This document shows, in pieces, positions 52,380 through 59,873 of a DNA stretch of 64,000 nucleotides. Location of the stretch: positions 2,604,001-2,668,000 of the forward strand of contig NZ_CP128362.1 of assembly GCF_034274695.1 (NCBI RefSeq), written 5' to 3'. Source of the stretch: Chitinophaga sp. LS1 (lineage in GTDB: Bacteria; Bacteroidota; Bacteroidia; Chitinophagales; Chitinophagaceae). Below the pieces are notes generated by a model. That model was not told the origin of the DNA and ran no database searches. It saw nothing but the letters and a program-made list of their open reading frames with translations. Each line of letters begins with the position of its first letter. The first letter of the stretch is position 1. The position numbers and the translations under genes were made by a program.

Positions 52380-53096
52380 ATGGAATCATTAAAAGGTAAA
52401 AATGCGTTGATCACAGGCGCAGGTAAGGGGATTGGGAAGGCAGTGGCTCAACAGTTGGCAGCAGAAGGTGCGAACCTCGCACTGATTGCACGTACAGAAA
52501 AAGATTTACAGGCAGTAGCTGCTGAACTGGCAGGTACAGGTGTAAAGATTGTATATGCTACGGCAGACGTAGCAGACAGACAGGCAGTAGAAACTGCGAT
52601 TGCTAAACTGACCGCTGAACTGGGTACGATCGATATCCTGATCAACAACGCCGGTGTGGGTAAGTTTGGTAAATTCCTGGATCTGTCACCAGAAGAGTGG
52701 GAGCATATTGTGAAGGTAAACCTGTTCGGTGCTTACTACACTGTACGTGCGGTATTGCCAGGTATGCTGTCCCGCCAGACGGGAGATATCGTAAATATCT
52801 CTTCTACAGCGGGTAAGAATGGAGCTGCAGTAACCAGTGCTTACAGCGCATCGAAGTTTGGTTTGATTGGTATGTCTGAATCACTGATGCAGGAAGTGCG
52901 TAAGTCTAACATCCGTGTGACGACGCTGACACCCAGCACTATTGCCACTGATATGGCGATTGATCTGAAACTGACTGATGGTAATCCTGAGAAGGTGATG
53001 CAGGCAGAAGATTTTGCGGAGTTGATTGTAAGTCAGCTGAAGCTGAACAGGAGAGTGTTTGTGAAAGAGGCGGGTATCTGGTCAACAAATCCGTGA
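52380..53096 (+). CDS. short-chain dehydrogenase, 3-ketoacyl-ACP reductase (FabG)-like
   Basis: A 238-aa NAD(P)H oxidoreductase of the classical SDR type. The cofactor motif is [13 protein letters not shown], followed by DVAD near 62 and ILINNAGVG. The catalytic residues are Ser in IVNISSTAG and Tyr/Lys in SAYSASKFG. It resembles FabG, but the annotation cannot be fixed, as no fatty-acid gene is nearby. A single gene with its own promoter, followed by the dispersed element at 53155. Confidence 0.88.
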   Translation: MESLKGKNALITGAGKGIGKAVAQQLAAEGANLALIARTEKDLQAVAAELAGTGVKIVYATADVADRQAVETAIAKLTAELGTIDILINNAGVGKFGKFLDLSPEEWEHIVKVNLFGAYYTVRAVLPGMLSRQTGDIVNISSTAGKNGAAVTSAYSASKFGLIGMSESLMQEVRKSNIRVTTLTPSTIATDMAIDLKLTDGNPEKVMQAEDFAELIVSQLKLNRRVFVKEAGIWSTNP

Positions 53097-53154
53097 TAAA
53101 AGAATATGGCATTTAGCCGGTCGCAGGCCATAGGCGACCAAATAAAGGAGAGTA

Positions 53155-53224
53155 TATCAAAAATAAATAAACCTTCTCAGAAGTGCTTAAAGGACTACCT
53201 ATCTCCATTAGGTATCCGAATAAA
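53155..53224 (+). repeat. 70-nt dispersed 3' element, copy A
   Basis: This stretch aligns without gaps to 58816-58885 with about 63 of 70 bases identical. It contains CAAAAATAAA, AAAGGACTAC, and ATCTCCATTAGGTA, then CCGAATAAA. Inside, ACCTA-tctcca-TTAGGT can form a small hairpin whose pairing is kept in copy B through a G-T wobble. It begins 58 bp after the SDR stop and runs into the long hairpin at 53210-53273. Confidence 0.65.
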
Positions 53225-53273
53225 TAAGAGCTGACCATTACTTTTTGGTCAGCTCTTATTTATTCGGATACCT
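53210..53273. terminator. 27-bp stem hairpin between convergent genes
   Basis: Arms beginning AGGTATCCGAATAAATAAGA pair perfectly over 27 bp around ATTACTTTTT. It lies between the SDR and kinase gene ends and includes the 3' end of the dispersed element. Confidence 0.7.
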
Positions 53274-53342
53274 GTTATAGGCATATCATCGTTTAAGCAA
53301 TTGTCAGGGCCTTCATTTTGCTTTTGAGCCCCATTTGCAGTT

Positions 53343-54353
53343 TTAATTTAATAAAGAAAGCGCCTGTTCAAATGCGGGGAGTTTCATTTCAGTTAATGCC
53401 TCCTGCATCAGCATCTTCCCATACAATATCTTTCCTTCATAGCTCCCTAAGTTCACCTCTCCCTTACTCATCATCTTTTTCACTTCGGGTAGCGTAGGTA
53501 CTTTCATATCCTGATCATGTGTCTCCTTCATTTCAGCCGCCATTCTTAAGAAGATCGTACCATAATACAGGAACACCACTTGTCTCATCAGGTAGAACTT
53601 TGCCTTTTGCAACGCAGTTGGCGTCTCTCCAAAATAAGCAGTCAGGAAAGTATCGATATGCTGTTCATTTGCTGCAAAATACAAAGCCACTATTGCCAGA
53701 TCTACATATCGGTCATTTTTAAAACTCGCTTCCCAGTCGATGAGCCAGATCTTTTCCCCATCAAAAAGTACATTAGCTGGATTCAGATCATTGTGTGAAG
53801 ACACGAGTTCTTCATTGATAGGATAAATACTTTTTATCTGGTCAAAGTGTGCGAAATGCTCCGCAGTGGCACTTTCCGGAAACATATTCATTTCCAGAAA
53901 ACGATCTCTGAAATGCGTCATCCCCTCGAGAAAATTGATCAATGGCGGAAAGAGTGGGAGGGCATGAATCGCCTTTACCTTTTCCGCAATGCTTTTTAGC
54001 TGCACATCTTTTTCCGGCAGACCTACCCATATAGGAGGTCCTGCAATAAACCGGCAAATGGACACCGCAGCATTTGCATCAGCATATAATACGGCTGGTG
54101 CAATACCTGCATCCGCCGCAGCACGCAGACAGGCGTATTCACGTGCAGGGTCAATCAGTTCATTGATGGCCATGACAAGCCTTAAGATATAGGCCTGCCC
54201 GTTTACCTGGATCTTATACACCAAAGCGGGTGATAGTCCCCTTGTCATGAGTTCAATGTCTTCTACCGTGGATGTCCCAAAGGTTTGCTGCAGGGCAGCT
54301 TCTACCACCTTTAGCTTGTGCGGCGGCAAAATGGAAAGTAGGGAGTGGTGCAT
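53343..54353 (-). CDS. aminoglycoside phosphotransferase/choline kinase-like protein
   Basis: A 336-aa small-molecule kinase from the ATG at 54353. It shows an N-lobe strand region (YKIQVNGQAYILRLVM), the catalytic loop SHNDLNPANVLFDGEKIW and the metal-binding LIDWEASFKNDRYVDLA, which together define the APH/ChoK family. It could phosphorylate choline, ethanolamine, an amino sugar or an antibiotic. The ATG is 4 bp after the stop of the marR gene, so the two are one operon controlled by that regulator. A choline link to the nearby phospholipase C is possible but only inferred. Confidence 0.85.
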   Translation of the reverse strand: MHHSLLSILPPHKLKVVEAALQQTFGTSTVEDIELMTRGLSPALVYKIQVNGQAYILRLVMAINELIDPAREYACLRAAADAGIAPAVLYADANAAVSICRFIAGPPIWVGLPEKDVQLKSIAEKVKAIHALPLFPPLINFLEGMTHFRDRFLEMNMFPESATAEHFAHFDQIKSIYPINEELVSSHNDLNPANVLFDGEKIWLIDWEASFKNDRYVDLAIVALYFAANEQHIDTFLTAYFGETPTALQKAKFYLMRQVVFLYYGTIFLRMAAEMKETHDQDMKVPTLPEVKKMMSKGEVNLGSYEGKILYGKMLMQEALTEMKLPAFEQALSLLN

Positions 54354-54357
54354 ACAA

Positions 54358-54807
54358 TTAAATAATGTTGCCGCCAAGTTCTGTGAGCATGTCAGAAAAA
54401 GCATCCAGTTTTTTGGCTTTGGCAGTGGTGATAGTATCTGTGGAAAAAATGTCCTGGGCTACAACTTCGGCAGAGGCCAGGGATTCTTCAAAGATCTGTT
54501 TACCTATGTCGGTCAAACCTACATAACTAACACGGGCATCTCTTTCGTAAGCCTCCCGCTGTACAAGACCTATTTTCTCTAAAGGTATCAGCATGCGGGT
54601 AACGCCGGAAGCAGTAAAACCTACTTTCTCGGCAAGGTCCACACGGCGAAGCTTTTGCCCCGGTGCCTGGTGTAATATCAAAAGGATGGCAAAGTCGGTA
54701 TAGCCAATGCCATGGCCGGATAACCGGGTTTCTAACCTTCTGGAAAGGATCACATGGGCCTTCGAGAGGTTGAGTATGAGCTTTAATGATGGACTAATGG
54801 CAGTCAT
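54358..54807 (-). CDS. MarR-family transcriptional regulator
   Basis: A 149-aa winged-helix regulator from the ATG at 54807. I reject the longer start at 54834 because it lies inside the operator palindrome. The family pattern is seen in GHGIGYTDFAILLILHQA, the recognition helix DLAEKVGFTASGVTRMLIPLE and the wing GLVQREAYERDARVSYVGLT. It would repress its own operon, which includes the kinase gene 4 bp downstream, until a ligand is bound. Confidence 0.88.
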   Translation of the reverse strand: MTAISPSLKLILNLSKAHVILSRRLETRLSGHGIGYTDFAILLILHQAPGQKLRRVDLAEKVGFTASGVTRMLIPLEKIGLVQREAYERDARVSYVGLTDIGKQIFEESLASAEVVAQDIFSTDTITTAKAKKLDAFSDMLTELGGNII

Positions 54808-54820
54808 GGTATTTAGTTGT

Positions 54821-54846
54821 AAAATACTTGACATGTCAAGTATTTT
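54821..54846. promoter_or_regulatory. MarR operator (perfect 26-bp palindrome)
   Basis: The two 13-nt halves, AAAATACTTGACA and TGTCAAGTATTTT, form a perfect palindrome with no spacer. It lies 13 bp upstream of the marR ATG, where the promoter should be. Binding by the MarR protein is inferred. Confidence 0.7.
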
Positions 54847-55036
54847 GTGAAGGTATGGGATTCCCTTTTAAAAACAAAATCCTCCACAACGGTCAGCATT
54901 AAACCTTGATCAGGACCATCGATTTTATAATAAATTCAGGGGTTTAGTGCACGATTGAAGGATAGCAGGATCTCTGTGGGTATAAAGGTTGTCTTTGTGA
55001 CACTTATATTATATATTTATCCTAAACTATCATGCA

Positions 55037-55470
55037 ATGAATTTCCGTTATGTATTACTGGTCATGTTGATGAGCAACGTACCCACGTTACTTTATGGTG
55101 TATATTCCAATTTCCCCTTATGATGAGAGGAAATAAGCCGGAGAATACAGATTTTGTTAATAAATTACTGACTGATAAGGAAGTACTGGATATAGATCAG
55201 CATAGCACAGGTAGTAAACAGTTGTACAGAAAAGGCGATGCCGTAGTATGGGTATCAGAAATGCCGGATACGGGATACCTGAATGGTGCATTGTTCAACC
55301 TGGGCGATAATGCGCAGGAGCAGTCAGTTACTTATGCTGATTTAGGTATTAAAGACAGCTGGCAGGCCAAAGATCTATGGACCGGAGAAGAACAGGGAAC
55401 AACCAAAGTTATGATTAAGCAGGCTATACAACCACATGGTACAGTATTACTGCGTTTACACAAAAAATAA
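55037..55470 (+). pseudogene. GH27 alpha-galactosidase with internal deletion
   Basis: Two pieces of one gene are visible. From the ATG at 55037 a signal peptide reads MNFRYVLLVMLMSNVPTLLY and then hits TGA at 55121. From 55096, in another frame, the C-terminal part of a GH27 enzyme continues to 55470: WCIFQFPLMMRGNK, LLTDKEVLDIDQHSTG, the beta-sandwich with GALFNLGD, and KDLWTGEEQGTTK. The catalytic barrel, about 250-300 residues, is missing, and the join is out of frame. The end is 13 bp before the GH89 ATG, so it was once part of this hydrolase operon. Confidence 0.72.
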
Positions 55471-55483
55471 GAAAACAGTGTCT

Positions 55484-57682
55484 ATGAAAGTTTTTAGCAG
55501 GGTACTTAGTATCTGTGGGTTTGTCATGTTCGCACACTCGTCGGTATCGGCACAATTGAATAAGCCGGCGGCACTGGCGCTCATTAAACGTGTTTTGCCT
55601 ACACAGGCAGCTTCTTTTGAGGTAGGTGAATTGCCTGCTTCCGAAGCAAAAGATGTATTTGAGATTACACCACACCAGGGAAAGATCTTACTAAAAGGGA
55701 ATAATGGAGTGGCAGTTGCTTCTGCCCTGTATTATTACCTGACTGAATATTGCCATTGCCAGATCACCTGGAATGGTACACAGCTGAAACTACCGGCAAA
55801 ATTGCCAATGCCGGCAGCTACCGTAAAGAAAACCACACCTTATCAATATCGTTATTACCTGAACTATTGCACATTCAACTACAGCATGAGCTGGTGGGAT
55901 TGGACGCGCTGGCAAAAGGAGATCGACTGGATGGCGATGCATGGCATCAATATGCCGCTGGCCATTACAGGGGAAGAGTATACCTGGTATGAGGTGTATA
56001 AACAAATGGGCTTTACAGATAAAGAGCTGGGAGGGTTCTTTTGTGGCCCGGCTTACTTCTCCTGGTTCTGGATGGGGAATTTAGATGGCTGGGGTGGTCC
56101 GTTGCCACTTAGCTGGATGAAGAGTCATAAGACCTTGCAGCAGCAGATCATAAAGCAGGAACGTGCGTTAGGAATGACACCCGTATTACCTGCATTTACA
56201 GGGCATGTACCGGCCGCATTCAAAGAGAAATATCCTCAGGCGAAACTGAAAGCGACCAACTGGAATAATGGTTTTGCTGATACCTACATCTTAGATTCAG
56301 AAGATCCTTTGTTTGCAAAGATTGGTAAGCAGTTTTTAGAAACACAGACCAGGCTGTTTGGAACAGATCATTTGTATTCAGCAGATACATTCAATGAGAA
56401 TGAACCCCCTTCTGATGATCCGGAGTTCCTCTCTAAATTGAGTGCACGGATTTATGAGGGTATGAGACAGGCAGATACCAGTGCGGTGTGGGTCATGCAG
56501 GGATGGCTGTTCTATAGTGATCGTAAGTTCTGGAAGGCACCACAGATCGAAGCGCTGTTGAAAGCAGTGCCGGATAATAAAATGATTCTGTTAGACCTGG
56601 CCGCAGAAATTGAACCGGTATGGAAAAGAACAGATGCATTCTATGGCAAGCCATGGATCTGGAACCAGCTGAACAACTTCGGAGGCAATGTGAACCTGTT
56701 TGGTCGTTTGGAAGGAGTGGCGGCAGGACCCGCACTGGCATTACAGGATCCGAATTCAAAAAACCTGAAAGGGATTGGACTGACCATGGAAGCGATAGAG
56801 AACAATCCGGTGATCTATGAACTGACCATGCAGCATACCTGGCAAACAGAACCTATACAGCTGGATGAGTGGCTGAGAAAATACGCACGTAACCGTTATG
56901 GTGTGGATAATTATACTTTGGTACAGGCATGGCAGGTATTGAGAAAGACGGCTTATAATGGACAGACGATACGTGATGGAGCAGAGTCGATCATTACCGG
57001 CAGACCTACATTTGATAGTACTACCATATGGACAAGAACTAGGCTGAACTATGCGCCATTGGACCTGATTCCTGCATGGGACTTATTCATCAAGGCTTCT
57101 AAGAAAGGCGTGCGTACAGATGGATTTACGTATGACCTGGTAGATGTGACCAGACAGGTGATGGCGAACTATGCCACGCCTTTGCAACAACAGTTTGTGA
57201 GTGCTTATAAGACACGCAATATGGCCGGGTTTCATAAATATAGCAAAGCATATCTGGAATTGATAGATGATATGGATCGCTTATTAGCTACGAAAAAAGA
57301 TTTTCTGTTAGGGCCATGGATTGCGAGTGCGCGCAACTGGGGTACTACTCCTGCAGAGAAGGCGCTGTACGAACAGAATGCCCGTGACCTGATCACCTTG
57401 TGGGGAGATGCGGAGAGTCCATTGCATGAATATGCAAACAGGCAATGGAGCGGATTGCTGAAGGATTTTTATAAGGCACGCTGGGAGCAGTTCTTTGATT
57501 ACCTGATGACGGAGGAACGACCGGATTTCAAAGCGTTTGATAAGAAGATCAGTCAGTGGGAGTGGCAGTTTGTAAAGACGCAGAAGACCTATCCTTTGAC
57601 GACCAGTGGCGATCCGGTAGTGGTAGCACAGCAGATGTATACAAAATATCATGACCTAATAGTTGCAGCTTATGAAAGATAA
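55484..57682 (+). CDS. GH89 alpha-N-acetylglucosaminidase, exported
   Basis: A 732-aa homologue of human lysosomal NAGLU. The ATG at 55484 starts a signal peptide ending near SSVSAQ. The small N-terminal domain carries NGVAVASALYYYLTEYCHC. The barrel has YRYYLNYCTFNYSMSWWDW, the acid/base region ADTFNENEPPSDDPEFL and the WIWNQLNNFGGNVNLFG segment near the second catalytic Glu. The enzyme removes terminal alpha-linked GlcNAc, as in heparan sulfate or some mucin glycans. It overlaps the next gene by 11 bp and follows the GH27 pseudogene. Confidence 0.93.
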   Translation: MKVFSRVLSICGFVMFAHSSVSAQLNKPAALALIKRVLPTQAASFEVGELPASEAKDVFEITPHQGKILLKGNNGVAVASALYYYLTEYCHCQITWNGTQLKLPAKLPMPAATVKKTTPYQYRYYLNYCTFNYSMSWWDWTRWQKEIDWMAMHGINMPLAITGEEYTWYEVYKQMGFTDKELGGFFCGPAYFSWFWMGNLDGWGGPLPLSWMKSHKTLQQQIIKQERALGMTPVLPAFTGHVPAAFKEKYPQAKLKATNWNNGFADTYILDSEDPLFAKIGKQFLETQTRLFGTDHLYSADTFNENEPPSDDPEFLSKLSARIYEGMRQADTSAVWVMQGWLFYSDRKFWKAPQIEALLKAVPDNKMILLDLAAEIEPVWKRTDAFYGKPWIWNQLNNFGGNVNLFGRLEGVAAGPALALQDPNSKNLKGIGLTMEAIENNPVIYELTMQHTWQTEPIQLDEWLRKYARNRYGVDNYTLVQAWQVLRKTAYNGQTIRDGAESIITGRPTFDSTTIWTRTRLNYAPLDLIPAWDLFIKASKKGVRTDGFTYDLVDVTRQVMANYATPLQQQFVSAYKTRNMAGFHKYSKAYLELIDDMDRLLATKKDFLLGPWIASARNWGTTPAEKALYEQNARDLITLWGDAESPLHEYANRQWSGLLKDFYKARWEQFFDYLMTEERPDFKAFDKKISQWEWQFVKTQKTYPLTTSGDPVVVAQQMYTKYHDLIVAAYER

Positions 57683-58805
57683 TCAACGATTGCAGTCATT
57701 GGACGCACTGAGAGGGTTTGATATGTTCTGGATTATGAGTGGGGAGCATATCATTCATACACTGGCGAAGGCGACCGGGTGGGCGCCGGTGGAATGGATG
57801 TCAGCACAGTTGAATCATACGGAGTGGAATGGGTTTACTTTTTATGATATGATCTTTCCGTTGTTCCTGTTTATTGCAGGGGTGACGATGCCATTGTCGT
57901 TGCAAAAGAAGATGGATGTGGCGGGTGTAAAGTATACTTATTTACTGCCAGGTGAGGAGAAGCGGAAGCTATATAAGGTAATGCTGAAGCGGGCTTTGAT
58001 ATTGGTGGTATTGGGTTTTATCGTGAATGGATTGTTGAAGTTTAATGGATTGGAGAATACAAGATTTCCGAGTGTGTTGGGAAGGATAGGGCTGGCATGG
58101 TTCTTTGCAGGATTGATTAGTTTGAACTTTTCTGTGAAGGGACAGGTGTATTGGTTAGTGGGGATACTGTTAGGATATTGGGCATTGATGATGTGGGTGC
58201 CGGTGCCGGGGTATGGAGCGGGTGTATTGACGATGGATGGATCGTTGGAGTCCTATATTGATAGGGTGTTAGTGCCGGGGAGGTTGCATGATAAGGTGCA
58301 TGATCCGGAGGGTGTATTGTCTACATTGCCGGCGATCGGGACGGCGCTGTTAGGAACATTGGTAGGGACTTTTATACAGAGAGGCGTGCAAACGCCGTTG
58401 AGAAAAGGTGTCATGATATTTGCCTTTGGAGCGGTGTTGGTGTTGTTAGGGTATGTATGGGGTTTCAGTTTCCCTATTAATAAGCGGTTGTGGACGAGTT
58501 CTTTTGTATTGTATGCAGGTGGTTTTAGCGTGTTGTTCCTGGCAGTGTTTTATTTGATAATAGATGTGTGGGGACTCAGGAAATGGGCATTCCCATTTGT
58601 GATCATTGGTACAAATTCGATCCTGATCTATATGGCGGCAGAGGGGATGGTAGATTTTAGATATACTGCAGGGTTTGTGTTTAATGGGGTAATACAATAT
58701 GCGCCGTTATTGTGGCAGCCTGTGTTTGCGGCAATGTCGGTGACGTTTGTACAGTTATGTTTGTTGTATGTCTTGTATAGAAATAAGTTGTTCCTGAAGA
58801 TCTAA
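57672..58805 (+). CDS. HGSNAT/NagX-like membrane acyltransferase (DUF5009 type)
   Basis: A 377-aa polytopic protein starting at ATG 57672, inside the end of the GH89 gene. The opening LQSLDALRGFDMFWIMSGEH and the next WNGFTFYDMIFPLFLFIAGV are signatures of the heparan-alpha-glucosaminide N-acetyltransferase group, with His in the first motif as the acetyl carrier. About ten helices follow. In animals HGSNAT acetylates glucosamine ends so that GH89 can cut them; the coupled gene pair suggests the same teamwork here. The coding strand is strongly G/T-rich and C-poor throughout. Confidence 0.85.
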   Translation: MKDNQRLQSLDALRGFDMFWIMSGEHIIHTLAKATGWAPVEWMSAQLNHTEWNGFTFYDMIFPLFLFIAGVTMPLSLQKKMDVAGVKYTYLLPGEEKRKLYKVMLKRALILVVLGFIVNGLLKFNGLENTRFPSVLGRIGLAWFFAGLISLNFSVKGQVYWLVGILLGYWALMMWVPVPGYGAGVLTMDGSLESYIDRVLVPGRLHDKVHDPEGVLSTLPAIGTALLGTLVGTFIQRGVQTPLRKGVMIFAFGAVLVLLGYVWGFSFPINKRLWTSSFVLYAGGFSVLFLAVFYLIIDVWGLRKWAFPFVIIGTNSILIYMAAEGMVDFRYTAGFVFNGVIQYAPLLWQPVFAAMSVTFVQLCLLYVLYRNKLFLKI

Positions 58806-58815
58806 AAAAGGGATG

Positions 58816-58885
58816 TATCAAAAATAAAAAAACCTCTTCAGAATTGCATAAAGGACTACTTATCTCCATTAGGTACCCGAATAAA
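58816..58885 (+). repeat. 70-nt dispersed 3' element, copy B
   Basis: This is the second copy of the element at 53155-53224, ungapped with 7 differences by eye. It begins 10 bp after the nagX-like stop and leads into its own hairpin. Both copies follow plus-strand genes at convergent junctions. Confidence 0.65.
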
Positions 58886-58922
58886 ACGAGGCCGTATCTT
58901 ACTTCTGATACGGCCTCGTTTT
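58883..58922. terminator. hairpin terminator between convergent genes
   Basis: Arms AAAACGAGGCCGTATC and GATACGGCCTCGTTTT pair over 16 bp around an 8-nt loop. It ends the GH89 operon and possibly the DUF4349 gene on the other strand. Confidence 0.75.
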
Positions 58923-58976
58923 CTTTGAAAATGGGTTTCATTTTCGTTGGTGAATTCCCTCTTTCACGAATGTTTT

Positions 58977-59846
58977 TTATTGTTTGAATAAGCCAAGTAT
59001 GTTTAGTTTGTCAATTATCAATAGCAATACAAAAACAAAGATTGATAATACCGTAAAGCCAATGACTATATAAGCAAAGTAGTGGATGGTCCATTGCAAA
59101 GCAATCTTTAACCTGTGGATAAATGAGGTAGATTGAGCAGTCGCGCCTTCATACAAGGACAACTTCACTGTACAGAATTCATTTTCTGTATTGAAATTTC
59201 CTAAGTCAACACCGAGGTTTTGCAACCTGTCTTCCAATTCCAATTGTCTATCATAAATAGGTAACAATTCCTGATTGGTACCGGGTTGTTTTTTCAACGC
59301 TTCTAATGATGTTACTGTTTTCTCTAAAGAAACCTTTTGCGCATTCAATTGTCTATACTCATTCGTCTTATCTACTTTCGTAATTGACATAGACCGGATG
59401 ATGCCAATTCCCTGTATTTCATGATAGAAGGCATCGAACGTTTCAGGATTCACGCCAATCATCAAATGCAACTCCCGATCGCCTTTTCTCCCTAATGCTT
59501 TTTCATACTGGATCATGGCTTTGTAGGACTCTATTTTCTTTCGCACATTTTCTTCGTCCTTTTGAAAGTCACTGGTGGTTGTTCTTACCACTGCGGTCTT
59601 CTCATACTTTTGATTAGTAGAAAAATCCGGTTGTGGACCTGCTGTAGGAGCCATTTTTAATTTAGATGTGGCATAGTTCTTTCTCAGTCCGTTCACCTGA
59701 TCAAAGTAATTCTCATAATAATCCCCGGTACTATTCGTATTCGACGCTACATACCCATAAATCAATCTGAAAATAAACAATACACAGAATACTCCCGCCC
59801 CCCAGCGGAAGAGACGCCAAAACCTGGCCTTAATTGAGGTTTGCAT
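58977..59846 (-). CDS. DUF4349 membrane protein
   Basis: A 289-aa protein with an N-terminal helix (about 12-30, WGAGVFCVLFIFRLIYGYVA), an extracytoplasmic coiled-coil-containing domain and a C-terminal helix (IVIGFTVLSIFVFVLLLIID). The domain carries KAMIQYEKALGRKGDRELHL, then RVNPE-like MIGVNPETFDAFYHEI, and ITKVDKTNEYRQLNAQKVSLE, matching DUF4349. Function is unknown; the family is widespread and sometimes linked to envelope stress. It follows topB by 27 bp on the same strand and may share its transcript. Confidence 0.8.
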   Translation of the reverse strand: MQTSIKARFWRLFRWGAGVFCVLFIFRLIYGYVASNTNSTGDYYENYFDQVNGLRKNYATSKLKMAPTAGPQPDFSTNQKYEKTAVVRTTTSDFQKDEENVRKKIESYKAMIQYEKALGRKGDRELHLMIGVNPETFDAFYHEIQGIGIIRSMSITKVDKTNEYRQLNAQKVSLEKTVTSLEALKKQPGTNQELLPIYDRQLELEDRLQNLGVDLGNFNTENEFCTVKLSLYEGATAQSTSFIHRLKIALQWTIHYFAYIVIGFTVLSIFVFVLLLIIDKLNILGLFKQ

Positions 59847-59873
59847 AGTTTAAAATTGTAATGTGAATATAGG

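Noticed and set aside
53155..58885. The repeated 70-nt element considered as the ends of an insertion sequence or composite transposon
   Set aside because: The copies are direct repeats around several unrelated genes, no transposase lies between them, and no target duplication or terminal inverted repeat was seen.
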